From contig NZ_BJML01000013.1 in NCBI RefSeq assembly GCF_006539145.1, positions 1 through 53,263 on the forward strand: a stretch of DNA of 53,263 bases, written 5' to 3'. Shown one piece after another: positions 1 through 8,064 of the stretch (position 1 is its first letter; every line of letters starts with the position of its first letter). The stretch is from Microbacterium testaceum. Its GTDB lineage: Bacteria; Actinomycetota; Actinomycetes; Actinomycetales; Microbacteriaceae. The position numbers and the translations under genes were made by a program. Under the pieces are notes generated by a model. That model was given only the letters and a program-made list of their open reading frames with translations. It was not told the DNA's origin and made no database searches.

Positions 1-952
1 TCACGATCCCGTTCAGCGTGGCCACCAGTCCGTTCCAGCCGGCGCCGAGGCCGTCGCCGAAGCCGGCGGGGTCGGCGGCGACGGCGGGGGAACGCTCGAC
101 GAGTTGCACGCTCAGAGACGACATCGCGACCTGCGACTCCACCGACTGCAGCACCTGGCGGTCGGAGTCGAGCTGCGCCTGCCGCTCGGCGAGAGCGGAC
201 TCGGCGGTGATCAGGTCCGACACCGACCCGGCCTGCGCCAACAGCTGCGTCAAGCGCGCCACCGAGGCCTCGCCGGCCGCGACGCGAGCGCGCAGATCGA
301 CCGTCTGCTCGGTCACGTCGGAGCGGCTGACCGTCGTGGCGGTGACCTCACCGACCTGGCGCAGGTCGTCCATCGTGCTCGTGAGGGCGGCCGCCGGAAC
401 GCGCACGGTGATCCATCCCGAGGATGCCGTGGGGCCCGTCACCGCGCCCTCGTACGGCACCGCGCCGCTCGCGCCGCCCAGCTGCGAAGACTCGACGTAC
501 CCACCCGCCCCGGTCGCGGAGGCGCCGATCGCGGCGATCGCCGCAGCGATGTCGTCCACCTCGACGGTGCTCGACGCGGTGGCGACGATGTCTCGGGTCG
601 CCGTGTCGCGCGCCGCTGCATTACCCGCAGCGGCCTCGGAAGACGAGGCTGACCCCCCGGCACCCTGACCCGGGTCCACCGGTACGAGGGGTGGGTTCTG
701 GGCGGCTCCGCTCGAGTGCTGCTCGCTGGCCCCGACGATGGCGCTCGATCCGCTGGACCCCGGGGTGGCGGCCAGCGAGGGGCCCACGAACGCGGCGACC
801 GCGACCACGGCGGCCGCGGCCCCGGCGCCCGTCCAGATCCCGCGACGACGGCGGCGCGTACGCTCGCGCTCGTCGGCGATCCTCCCGAAGACCGCGGCCT
901 CGATGGCATCCATCCGATCGGCGGGGAGAGGGGGAAGAGTGTGCGCGGTCAT
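1..952 (-). CDS. DUF4349 domain membrane protein, anti-sigma-like (C-terminus outside window)
   Basis: The first ~38 residues look cytosolic and end in a run of five arginines. An Ala/Val-rich membrane segment (about 39-60) and a low-complexity Ser/Gly/Pro linker follow. The outer part resembles DUF4349: it contains VRVPAAALTSTMDDLRQVG, then a coiled-coil-like stretch with repeated sequence on SxLAERQAQLDSDRQVLQ. The ATG overlaps the stop of the sigma factor gene by 4 nt (ATGA), so the two are translationally coupled. I infer that it acts as a membrane partner or anti-sigma-like sensor for that sigma factor; no ZAS zinc motif is visible. The frame runs off the left edge, so the full length is unknown. 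Confidence 0.8.
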   Translation of the reverse strand, partial: MTAHTLPPLPADRMDAIEAAVFGRIADERERTRRRRRGIWTGAGAAAAVVAVAAFVGPSLAATPGSSGSSAIVGASEQHSSGAAQNPPLVPVDPGQGAGGSASSSEAAAGNAAARDTATRDIVATASSTVEVDDIAAAIAAIGASATGAGGYVESSQLGGASGAVPYEGAVTGPTASSGWITVRVPAAALTSTMDDLRQVGEVTATTVSRSDVTEQTVDLRARVAAGEASVARLTQLLAQAGSVSDLITAESALAERQAQLDSDRQVLQSVESQVAMSSLSVQLVERSPAVAADPAGFGDGLGAGWNGLVATLNGIV

Positions 953-1503
953 GGGGTCTCCGTCTCGATCGCTGTGGCGCGCACCCGGGAGCGGATGCGC
1001 GAGAGCCGGTTGCGGACGGTGCCGTGCGAGACGCCCAGCGAGACGGCGGCGGCTTCGTATCCGTAGCCCTCGGCGGCGCACAGGCGGAAGATCTCGCGGT
1101 CGAGGTCGCTCAGGCGGTCGACCTCGGCGAGGATCGCCGACACCGTGTGCGCCTGCACGACCTGGGCTTCGACGTCGACGGCTGACGGGATCGCATCGCT
1201 CAGCGCGGCGTGCGAGCTGTGACGGCGGCGAGCGCGCAGACGGTTCTGCGCCTGCAGACGGCAGACGGTCGCGAGCCAGGGCAGCAGGGACTCGCCCTCG
1301 AGCCGCAGCGACGGGATCTTGCGCCAGGCGACCACGAAGGTCTCCTGCACCACGTCCTCGGCATCCGCGGGATTGCCGACCAGACCGAAGGCGATCCAGT
1401 AGACCGGCCGCGCGTACGCCCGATACAGCTCGCGATACGCGACCTCCGACCCGCCGGCGGCGCGCGCCACGAGGGCCCTGTCGTCGATGACTCCGTGAGT
1501 CAT
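949..1503 (-). CDS. ECF-type RNA polymerase sigma-70 family factor
   Basis: 184 residues. Region 2 is visible as YRELYRAYARPVYWIAF...DAEDVVQETFVVAW, and region 4 as LSDLDREIFRLCAAEGYGYEAA with a helix-turn-helix (VSLGVSHGTVRNRLSRIRSR). No region 1 or 3 is present, which fits the ECF group. I chose the ATG at 1503 over an in-frame upstream start because an AAGGCGG ribosome binding site lies just before it. The gene is co-transcribed and overlaps by 4 nt with the downstream DUF4349 membrane protein, the usual sigma/regulator arrangement. Its target regulon cannot be read from the window. Confidence 0.9.
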   Translation of the reverse strand: MTHGVIDDRALVARAAGGSEVAYRELYRAYARPVYWIAFGLVGNPADAEDVVQETFVVAWRKIPSLRLEGESLLPWLATVCRLQAQNRLRARRRHSSHAALSDAIPSAVDVEAQVVQAHTVSAILAEVDRLSDLDREIFRLCAAEGYGYEAAAVSLGVSHGTVRNRLSRIRSRVRATAIETETP

Positions 1504-1680
1504 GGCATCCGTTCCGCCTTCCGGGTGAGCCCCGGAAAAGCACTCTCTCACTCAGGGGTGTCCGGGCGCGCCGGATCGTCTCACGGATGTACGCACGCAA
1601 TGAGCTCTACGTGCACAAGCCCCTGTGCGAACGGGGCCGACGGATAAACTCGAGCGTTTCCCCCGATGAAAGGCCCCGCG

Positions 1681-2748
1681 ATGGAGCTGCAGCTCGACCC
1701 CCTTTTCCAGACGATCACGCTCGTCGTGCTCGTGCTGATCCTGGTCGCCGACCTGCTGATCATCCTCAAGCGCCCGCACATCCCTGCGGCGAGGGAGTCG
1801 ACGCTCTGGGTCGTGTTCTACGTGACGCTGGCGTTGATCTTCGCGGGTGTGCTGTGGATCGTCGCCGGGGGAGAGGTCGCCGGGCAGTTCGTCGCGGGCT
1901 GGCTGACCGAGTACAGCCTGTCGATCGACAACCTCTTCGTGTTCGTGCTGATCATGGGGCAGTTCGCGGTGCCGCGCCGGTACCAGCAGGAGGTGTTGAT
2001 GGTGGGCATCATCATCGCGCTCATCCTGCGTGGCGCTTTCATCCTGGTCGGCGCGACCATCATCGAGAACTTCAGTCCGATCTTCTACCTCTTCGGCGCG
2101 TTCCTCGTCTACACGGCGATCCGCCAGGCGTTCCCGGGCGACGACCACGACGACGATTCGCAGAAAGAGAACCTCATCGTGCGGACACTGCGTCGGGTGC
2201 TGCCGATGAGCGATGCGTACGACGGCAAGAAGGTCATCACGCGAATCGGCGGGAAGAAGCTCTTCACCCCGATGATCATCGTGTTCGTCGCGATCGGTGT
2301 GACCGACCTGCTGTTCGCGATCGACTCGATTCCCGCGATCTTCGGCATCACGCAGAGCCCGTTCATCGTCTTCACGGCGAACCTGTTCGCGCTCATGGGT
2401 CTGCGTCAGCTGTATTTCCTGCTGGGCGACCTGCTCGACCGCTTGAAGTTCCTGCACTACGGGATCGCCTTCATCCTCGCCTTCATCGGCGTGAAGCTCA
2501 TCCTGCACGCGATGCACGTCAACGAGTTGCCGTTCATCAACGGCGGCGAGCCGATCGAGTGGGCTCCCGAGATCTCGACGTGGGTGTCGCTCGCCGTGAT
2601 CGTGCTGTCGATGGCGGTCGCGACGATGGCGAGCCTCATCGCCGCGCGCCGGGAGCCCGCGTCCGTCGAAGGCCCCCAGGATGCCGCGGCCGATGTCGCC
2701 GACGAGAAGGGGACGCCGCGCACGGTCGATCAGCCGAAGGGCGACTGA
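1681..2748 (+). CDS. TerC/Alx family integral membrane protein
   Basis: 355 residues with about seven to nine hydrophobic segments. The family hallmarks are present: EYSLSIDNLFVFVLIMGQF near residues 80-100, and LLFAIDSIPAIFGIT near 205-220, with buried acidic residues in membrane helices. TerC/Alx proteins are implicated in metal (Mn) efflux or metalation of exported proteins. An upstream in-frame ATG at 1666 exists, but AAAGG lies 7-8 nt before the ATG at 1681, so the later start is preferred. A TAAACT box near 1643 may be its -10. The C-terminal ~35 residues are polar and probably cytoplasmic. It is monocistronic and faces the flavin monooxygenase gene. Confidence 0.9.
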   Translation: MELQLDPLFQTITLVVLVLILVADLLIILKRPHIPAARESTLWVVFYVTLALIFAGVLWIVAGGEVAGQFVAGWLTEYSLSIDNLFVFVLIMGQFAVPRRYQQEVLMVGIIIALILRGAFILVGATIIENFSPIFYLFGAFLVYTAIRQAFPGDDHDDDSQKENLIVRTLRRVLPMSDAYDGKKVITRIGGKKLFTPMIIVFVAIGVTDLLFAIDSIPAIFGITQSPFIVFTANLFALMGLRQLYFLLGDLLDRLKFLHYGIAFILAFIGVKLILHAMHVNELPFINGGEPIEWAPEISTWVSLAVIVLSMAVATMASLIAARREPASVEGPQDAAADVADEKGTPRTVDQPKGD

Positions 2749-2769
2749 CGCGTCGCCGCACACTCCGCT

Positions 2770-2943
2770 TGTCCCGGTGGATGCGCTGCGTGTCCCAGAA
2801 GTGGTTGCCTGTGCGGCCTGCGGACGACCATAAGTGGGACATGGCCGTCGTCTCGCCGCGCGACACCGCCCCTGTCCCGGTGGATGCGCTGCGTGTCCCA
2901 GAAGTGGTTGCCCGAGCAGCCCCGAGACAACCACGATTGGGAC
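2770..2943. repeat. Two copies of an intergenic palindromic repeat (REP-like)
   Basis: An exact 40-bp direct repeat occurs at 2770-2809 and 2873-2912, starting TGTCCCGGTGGATGCG and ending AGTGGTTGCC. Each copy is followed by an inverted partner: GTCCCA at 2792-2797 with TGGGAC at 2835-2840, and GTCCCA plus GTGGTTG at 2895-2910 with CAACCAC plus TGGGAC at 2928-2943. Each unit of roughly 75 bp can therefore fold into a hairpin with an internal loop. The 246-bp gap between terC and the convergent monooxygenase gene contains little else, and the units may also serve as a bidirectional transcription stop. Confidence 0.85.
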
Positions 2944-2994
2944 ATGGGGGTGATCCGGCGTCGAGCCGTCTGCGCCGACCCCGGCATCCGGGAG

Positions 2995-4308
2995 CTAGAA
3001 CGCGCGCAGGTTCGCCTGCAGACCGCCGTCGACGAACTCCTCGCGGAGGATTCCGCGTCGGCGGAGAATCGGCACGAGGTCGTCGAGCACGCGGTGCACG
3101 GTGACCGGGTGCAGGTCTCCCCACAGAAGGACGCCGTCGTTGCCCCACTCGCCCAGTTCCTCGATGCGGTCGGCGAACTCGTCCGCCGTGCCGACGAAGC
3201 CCGAGCCGTCGCGGAGGCGCCCCACGCGCGCGTGCGCGCCCAGAAGCGTCCGTAGCGGAGCGTCGGCGTCGTGCTTTCCGACGAGGCGGTTGATGCTGCC
3301 CTCCGACACGTGCTCGCCGAAGATCGACCGGTCGAGAGGCTTGTCGAGGTCGAGGCCGGTGAGATCGGTCTCGAGATCGCTCGACTGCTTGCGGGCGATG
3401 GCGACGAGCGCGTCCTCGGAGGGGTTGACGGATGCCGCGACCAGGCGATCGGCTTCTTCCGGGGAAGACACGAGCACGGGCTGGATCGCGAAGAGGATCT
3501 TGATGTCGGACGCGGCGCGTCCCGCGGCCTCGGCTGCCGCGTGGATGCGTGCGCGATAAGCCCGGATGCTCTGCTCGTCGAGAGGCGCGAGGGCCAACTG
3601 CACGTCGGAGTTGTGTCCCGCGAACGACAGGCCGCGACCGGATCCGCCGGGGGAGACGATCGCGGGCGCGCCGTCGGTGAAGGGGACCGCGTTCAGCGGC
3701 CCGTCGAAGCCGAAGTGCTCACCCCGGTGCTGTACCGCCTCGAGCTTCGTCCCGTCGGCGTAGATCCCCGTCTCTTCGTCGGCGACGAGGGCGCCCTCGC
3801 CCCAGCTGTCCCAGAGCTTCCGGATGCCGTCGAGCCACTCCTCGGCCCGGTCGTAGGCCGCGTCGTGCCCGAGCTGCGGCGCGGTCGAGAAGTGGCGCGC
3901 GCTGCCGGTGTCGGTCACGACGTTCAGGCCGAGACGGTGGCCGCTCAGGTGCTGCAGCGTCGCGAACTGCCGCGCCGCCGTGTACGGCAGGTAGGCGGCC
4001 GGGTTGACCGTCGGCACCACGCCCAGGTGCTGCGTCGCCGCGAACAGGTACGGCGCCAGCAGCAGCGGGTCGTGCTTGGGTCCGCCGAAGGCGTGACGAA
4101 CCCGCAGGTCGATCGTGTCGGCGCTGCCGAGCGAGGGCGCGTCCTCGATGATCAGCAGGTCGAAGCCGGCCTGCTCGAGCGTCCGCGCCGAGTCCTGATA
4201 GAGCCCCGGCTCGGTCCAGCGGTGGTTCCAGCGCAGGTAGGGGTGCCCCCATCCGTGCGGACCGAAGCCGCGCGCGAGGAACCAGCCGAAGTGCTGCAGA
4301 CGGCTCAC
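2995..4308 (-). CDS. LLM-class FMN-dependent monooxygenase, NtaA/SnaA/DszA type
   Basis: 437 residues, typical for the bacterial-luciferase-like NtaA/SnaA/DszA branch. Visible signatures are FGWFLARGFGPHGWG at the N-terminus, LGVVPTVNPAAYLPYTAARQFATLQHLSGHRLGLNVVT cut by typical loops, and RAEEWLDGIRKLWDSW. These enzymes use FMNH2 from a separate reductase to oxidise small N- or S-containing substrates. The GTG at 4308 overlaps the stop of the upstream metY-like gene (GTGA), which argues for one transcript and for a sulfur-scavenging role. The substrate is unknown and no flavin reductase gene is nearby. Confidence 0.88.
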   Translation of the reverse strand: MSRLQHFGWFLARGFGPHGWGHPYLRWNHRWTEPGLYQDSARTLEQAGFDLLIIEDAPSLGSADTIDLRVRHAFGGPKHDPLLLAPYLFAATQHLGVVPTVNPAAYLPYTAARQFATLQHLSGHRLGLNVVTDTGSARHFSTAPQLGHDAAYDRAEEWLDGIRKLWDSWGEGALVADEETGIYADGTKLEAVQHRGEHFGFDGPLNAVPFTDGAPAIVSPGGSGRGLSFAGHNSDVQLALAPLDEQSIRAYRARIHAAAEAAGRAASDIKILFAIQPVLVSSPEEADRLVAASVNPSEDALVAIARKQSSDLETDLTGLDLDKPLDRSIFGEHVSEGSINRLVGKHDADAPLRTLLGAHARVGRLRDGSGFVGTADEFADRIEELGEWGNDGVLLWGDLHPVTVHRVLDDLVPILRRRGILREEFVDGGLQANLRAF

Positions 4309-5615
4309 AGCACGACCGTCTCGCGCTCGACGACGGGGACGCCCACGAGCGCCTGCTCGAGGTCGGCGAGCAGATCGTCGATGTCCTCGATCCCGATCGA
4401 CAGCCGGATCGTGCCGGGGAACACCCCCGCCCTCTCGCGCTCGTCGACGGTCCGCGCGGAATGCGAGGTGCTCTGCGGGTGAAGCACGAGCGAACGCACA
4501 TCGCCGAGGTGGGTCATGTGCGTGATCACCTCGACCGACTGCACGACGTGGCGCGCCGCCTCGAGGCCGCCGCGCAGGGTCACGGTGAACACCGACCCGG
4601 TGCCGCGCGTGAGGTACCGCCGCCCGAGGTCGAAGTCCGGGTGCGACTCGAGACCCACGTGGTCGACGCGCTCGACCTCGGGGCGCTGCTCGAGCCACCG
4701 AGCGACGGTGAGGGCGTTCTGCGACTGGCGTTCCACACGAAGGCTCAGCGTCTCGATGCCCTGACCGATGAGAAAGGCGTTCAGGGGCGACGGCGACGGG
4801 CCGAACCGCGGCGCGACGCTTTCGCGGATGTACGCCCCGCGGGCGCGCGGCCCGTGCTTCTCGGCGTAGCTCGCCCCGCCCAGACGGTCGGTCTGCACGA
4901 GATGCGGGAAGAGATGACCGGATGCCGCGGCGTCGAAGCGACCGTCGTCTACGATCACCCCGCCGAGCACTGCACCCTGCCCCGCGAGGAACTTGCTCGC
5001 CGAGTGCACGACGACGGCGGCACCGTGCTCGATCGGGCGAAGCAGGTAGGGCGTGGTGAAGGTGCTGTCGACGACGAGAGGAATCCCTCGCTCTCTGCCG
5101 ATCGCCGAGACGGCGGCGATGTCGAGGACGTCGTTGCGGGCGTTCGAGAGCGTCTCGGCGAACAGGGCACGGGTGCGCGGGGTGATGGCATCCCTCCAGG
5201 CGTCGAGATCCCCCGTGGGCACGAAGGTGGCCTCGATGCCGAGCCGCGCGAGGTTGTCGAGGAGCAGGCCGCGCGTGCCCTCGTAGATGTGCTCCGAGAC
5301 GACGACGTGGTCACCCGCCCCGGCGAGGGCCAGCAGAGCCACGGTCACGGCGGCCTGGCCGCTCGACACGAGGACGGCCTGGTCGCCGCCCTCGAGAGAG
5401 GCGAGACGCTCTTCGACGGCCTGGATCGTGGGGTTGCCCGTTCGGGTGTAGCCGAAACCGGCGCCGGTGCCGAAATGCGCTGCCGAGGCGTCGAGGTCGT
5501 CGAAGGTGAAACCCGCCGTGAGGTAGATGGGCATGGCCCGCGGCGAGGCGTGCGCGGTGGCCGAGCCCGCATGTACCTGGCGGGTGGAGAATCCGGTGTC
5601 GGCGTTCGCGGCCAT
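4305..5615 (-). CDS. O-acetylhomoserine/O-acetylserine sulfhydrylase family PLP enzyme
   Basis: 436 residues of the Cys/Met metabolism PLP family. YTRTGNPT lies at 56-63, and the PLP-binding lysine is K208 within VVVHSASKFLAGQGAV. The length (about 430) and the extended middle segment favour the MetY-like O-acetylhomoserine sulfhydrylase group over MetB (about 380). It would use sulfide to form homocysteine or cysteine. The start is ATG with a GGAGCGTG ribosome binding site. The next gene, a flavin monooxygenase, overlaps its stop by 4 nt, so the pair probably releases and fixes sulfur from organosulfur compounds; that link is inferred. Confidence 0.88.
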   Translation of the reverse strand: MAANADTGFSTRQVHAGSATAHASPRAMPIYLTAGFTFDDLDASAAHFGTGAGFGYTRTGNPTIQAVEERLASLEGGDQAVLVSSGQAAVTVALLALAGAGDHVVVSEHIYEGTRGLLLDNLARLGIEATFVPTGDLDAWRDAITPRTRALFAETLSNARNDVLDIAAVSAIGRERGIPLVVDSTFTTPYLLRPIEHGAAVVVHSASKFLAGQGAVLGGVIVDDGRFDAAASGHLFPHLVQTDRLGGASYAEKHGPRARGAYIRESVAPRFGPSPSPLNAFLIGQGIETLSLRVERQSQNALTVARWLEQRPEVERVDHVGLESHPDFDLGRRYLTRGTGSVFTVTLRGGLEAARHVVQSVEVITHMTHLGDVRSLVLHPQSTSHSARTVDERERAGVFPGTIRLSIGIEDIDDLLADLEQALVGVPVVERETVVL

Positions 5616-5799
5616 GGGTCACGCTCCGTTTCGCGGGGGCGGGGCGGGCTCGCGGGGCGCGGGCCCGGTCCGAGGGGTGTTCGGGATCGGGCCAGGCTCG
5701 CACGGGGGAGTCGTCGACGACGAAATGTGCGGCGCTCTGTTACGGGCGGCACCCGCGTCGCGGACGCCGTGGCGCGGCTGGCACGGGCGTGCCCGGTGG

Positions 5800-5811
5800 T
5801 ATCGTGACCGG
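5800..5811 (+). promoter_or_regulatory. Probable -10 box of the leu leader (leaderless start)
   Basis: TATCGT at 5800-5805 is followed by 6 nt and then GTG at 5812. This matches the TANNNT-6 nt-start pattern of many other genes in this window. No convincing -35 element is visible. Confidence 0.55.
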
Positions 5812-5862
5812 GTGCGGATCGCTCGCCTCCTCCTTAGCGGCCGCGACGAGACCTTGTCCTAG
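5812..5862 (+). CDS. leu operon leader peptide (16 residues, three consecutive Leu codons)
   Basis: GTG-initiated frame reading VRIARLLLSGRDETLS then TAG. Codons 6-8 are CTC CTC CTT. It lies 60 nt upstream of leuC and directly after a -10-like TATCGT, so it would be translated from the 5' end of the transcript. Its second half overlaps the left arm of a perfect 10-bp hairpin (5841-5850 with 5869-5878). Leu codons, a short frame and overlapping alternative hairpins in front of leucine biosynthesis genes are the classical signs of ribosome-mediated attenuation. The function is inferred from this arrangement. Confidence 0.72.
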   Translation: MRIARLLLSGRDETLS

Positions 5863-5894
5863 GCCTTTCTCGTCGCGGAGTTCGTCGCGGGCCT
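5839..5894 (+). promoter_or_regulatory. Putative leucine attenuator with mutually exclusive hairpins
   Basis: CCGCGACGAG (5841-5850) pairs perfectly with CTCGTCGCGG (5869-5878). TCGTCGCGG occurs twice (5870-5878 and 5882-5890), so the same left arm has two possible partners. A competing hairpin can form from AGGCC (5861-5865) with GGCCT (5890-5894). The first helix would be an antiterminator and the last a terminator or sequestering stem. No U-run follows, so the exact mechanism is open. Confidence 0.6.
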
Positions 5895-5922
5895 CACACC
5901 CCTTCCGAGGAGAAACGCAAAC

Positions 5923-7404
5923 ATGAGCACCACCCCGATCGACGGCATCCGGATCCCGGACCGTCCGCGCACCCTGGCCGAGAAGGTCTGGGACGACCAC
6001 CTCGTGGTCAAGGGTGACAACGGTCAGCCCGATCTCATCTACATCGACCTGCACCTCGTGCACGAGGTCACCAGCCCCCAGGCCTTCGACGGCCTTCGCG
6101 CCGAGGGGCGCCCCGTGCGGCGACTCGATCTGACGATCGCCACCGAAGATCACAACACCCCCACGCTCGACATCGACAAGCCGATCGCCGATCTGACCAG
6201 CCGCACGCAGATCGACACCCTGCGCCGCAACGCCGAGGAGTTCGGCGTGCGCATCCACTCACTCGGCGATAAGGAGCAGGGCATCGTCCACGTCGTGGGC
6301 CCGCAGCTCGGACTCACCATGCCGGGGATCACGGTGGTGTGCGGAGACTCGCACACCTCGACCCACGGTGCGTTCGGTGCGATGGCTTTCGGTATCGGCA
6401 CGAGCGAGGTCGAGCACGTGCTCGCCACGCAGACTCTGCCGCTCAAGCCCTTCAAGACGATGGCGATCACGGTCGAGGGAGACCTCAAGCCCGGCGTCAC
6501 CGCGAAGGACATCATCCTGGCGATCATCGCCAAGATCGGCGCGAACGGCGGACAGGGCTACGTGCTCGAGTTCCGCGGCAGCGCGATCCGCTCCCTCTCG
6601 ATGGAGGGGCGCATGACGATGTGCAACATGTCGATCGAGGCGGGCGCCCGAGCCGGGATGATCGCCCCCGACGAGACCACCTTCGCGTACGTCAAAGACA
6701 AGCCGCACGCCCCGCAGGGCCAGGACTGGGACGACGCGGTCGCCTACTGGCGCACGCTGCCCAGCGACGAGGGCGCCGTCTACGACGCCGAGGTGTTCCT
6801 GGATGCCGCCGAGCTCGAGCCCTTCGTCACCTGGGGCACGAACCCCGGACAGGGCGTCTCGCTGTCCGACGTCGTTCCGACCCCGGCCGAGATCGCCGAC
6901 CCCAACGAGCGCGCCGCCGCCGAACGCGCACTCGAGTACATGGACCTCCAGGCCGGTACGCCGATGAAGGACATCCCCGTGGATGCCGTCTTCATGGGCT
7001 CGTGCACGAACAGTCGCATCGAAGACCTCCGCGCCTTCGCCTCGGTCATCCAGGGCCGCACCAAGGCCGAGAACGTGCGGGTCATGGTCGTTCCCGGTTC
7101 GGCGCGCGTCCGGCTCGAGGCCGAGGCCGAGGGCCTCGACAAGGTCTTCACCGACTTCGGCGCGGAGTGGCGATTCGCCGGCTGCTCGATGTGCCTGGGG
7201 ATGAACCCCGACCAGCTGGCTCCGGGAGAGCGCTGCGCCTCGACCTCGAACCGCAACTTCGAAGGGCGGCAGGGCAAGGGCGGACGCACGCACCTCGTGT
7301 CGCCTCTCGTCGCCGCGGCCACCGCCGTGCGGGGGACGCTCTCGAGTCCGGCCGACCTCGGCCCTGTCCCCGCAGAGTCCGTTTCGACCGGGGCGGAGGC
7401 CTGA
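5923..7404 (+). CDS. leuC: 3-isopropylmalate dehydratase large subunit
   Basis: 493 residues, normal for LeuC. The 4Fe-4S ligands are C361 in MGSCTNSR and C421/C424 in [11 protein letters not shown]. The N-terminal [30 protein letters not shown] block is intact (shown here only as a motif class: GDSHTSTHG). With LeuD it isomerises 2-isopropylmalate to 3-isopropylmalate in leucine synthesis. A strong GAGGAGAAA ribosome binding site precedes the ATG. leuD follows after 1 nt. The leader peptide and hairpins upstream suggest control by leucyl-tRNA supply. Confidence 0.97.
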   Translation: MSTTPIDGIRIPDRPRTLAEKVWDDHLVVKGDNGQPDLIYIDLHLVHEVTSPQAFDGLRAEGRPVRRLDLTIATEDHNTPTLDIDKPIADLTSRTQIDTLRRNAEEFGVRIHSLGDKEQGIVHVVGPQLGLTMPGITVVCGDSHTSTHGAFGAMAFGIGTSEVEHVLATQTLPLKPFKTMAITVEGDLKPGVTAKDIILAIIAKIGANGGQGYVLEFRGSAIRSLSMEGRMTMCNMSIEAGARAGMIAPDETTFAYVKDKPHAPQGQDWDDAVAYWRTLPSDEGAVYDAEVFLDAAELEPFVTWGTNPGQGVSLSDVVPTPAEIADPNERAAAERALEYMDLQAGTPMKDIPVDAVFMGSCTNSRIEDLRAFASVIQGRTKAENVRVMVVPGSARVRLEAEAEGLDKVFTDFGAEWRFAGCSMCLGMNPDQLAPGERCASTSNRNFEGRQGKGGRTHLVSPLVAAATAVRGTLSSPADLGPVPAESVSTGAEA

Positions 7405-7405
7405 C

Positions 7406-8002
7406 ATGGAGAAGTTCACGACGCACACCGGTGTCGCCGCGCCCTTGAAGCGCTCGGCGGTCGACACCGATCAGATCATCCCGGCCGTCTATCTGAAGCG
7501 CGTCACCAAGACCGGTTTCGACGACGCGCTGTTCGCCAACTGGCGCCAGGATCCGGACTTCGTCTTGAACCAGGACGCCTACCGCTCGGCATCCGTCCTC
7601 GTCGCCGGTCCCGACTTCGGAACGGGGTCGAGCCGCGAGCACGCCGTGTGGGCGCTGCGCGACTACGGCTTCCAGGTGGTGCTGAGCCCCAAGTTCGCCG
7701 ACATCTTCCGCGGCAACTCCGGCAAGCAGGGCCTGGTCACGGGCGTGATCACCGAAGACCAGGTCGAGCAGATCTGGGCGGTGATCGAGGCGAATCCGGG
7801 CATCGAGATGACCGTGGACCTTACCGCGAAGACCGCCACGGTGGGCGACCTCCAGGTCTCGTTCGAGATCGACGATTACACTAGGTGGCGGCTTCTCGAA
7901 GGGCTCGACGACATCGGGCTCACGCTGCGTGACGAAGACAAGATCACGCAGTTCGAGGCGCGCCGCGAGGCATGGCGGCCGCAGACCCTTCCGGTCCGCT
8001 GA
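7406..8002 (+). CDS. leuD: 3-isopropylmalate dehydratase small subunit
   Basis: 198 residues, the usual LeuD size. The swivel-domain motif [18 protein letters not shown] is visible near residues 73-90, and [13 protein letters not shown] near 22-34. It completes the LeuCD heterodimer. The ATG lies 1 nt after the leuC stop, with GGCGGAGG inside the end of leuC as ribosome binding site, so the two are coupled. A GC-rich palindrome follows the stop. Confidence 0.97.
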   Translation: MEKFTTHTGVAAPLKRSAVDTDQIIPAVYLKRVTKTGFDDALFANWRQDPDFVLNQDAYRSASVLVAGPDFGTGSSREHAVWALRDYGFQVVLSPKFADIFRGNSGKQGLVTGVITEDQVEQIWAVIEANPGIEMTVDLTAKTATVGDLQVSFEIDDYTRWRLLEGLDDIGLTLRDEDKITQFEARREAWRPQTLPVR

Positions 8003-8006
8003 GCCC

Positions 8007-8028
8007 GATCGACCCGATCGGGTCGATC
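8007..8028. terminator. Palindrome after leuD, possible terminator
   Basis: A perfect 22-bp palindrome, GATCGACCC-GATC-GGGTCGATC, starts 5 nt after the leuD stop. There is no T-tract, so termination is only a possibility. It separates leuCD from murA. Confidence 0.45.
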
Positions 8029-8064
8029 TGCCGCCCCTCGTCCACGAAGTGAGGTCCACCCCCC

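Noticed and set aside
18..1185. Overlapping plus-strand frames in the first 1.2 kb
   Set aside because: They are mirrors of the DUF4349 and sigma factor genes, which show clear motifs and an ATGA overlap.
1552..2934. A 460-codon open frame on the minus strand opposite terC
   Set aside because: It is an antisense frame in high-GC DNA with Asp/Glu/Arg/His-rich low-complexity sequence. The plus-strand TerC has clear family motifs.
5527..5811. Extension of the leu leader peptide frame upstream to give a 111-residue protein
   Set aside because: The upstream part overlaps the metY-type gene start, is low-complexity, and would place the TATCGT box inside the gene.
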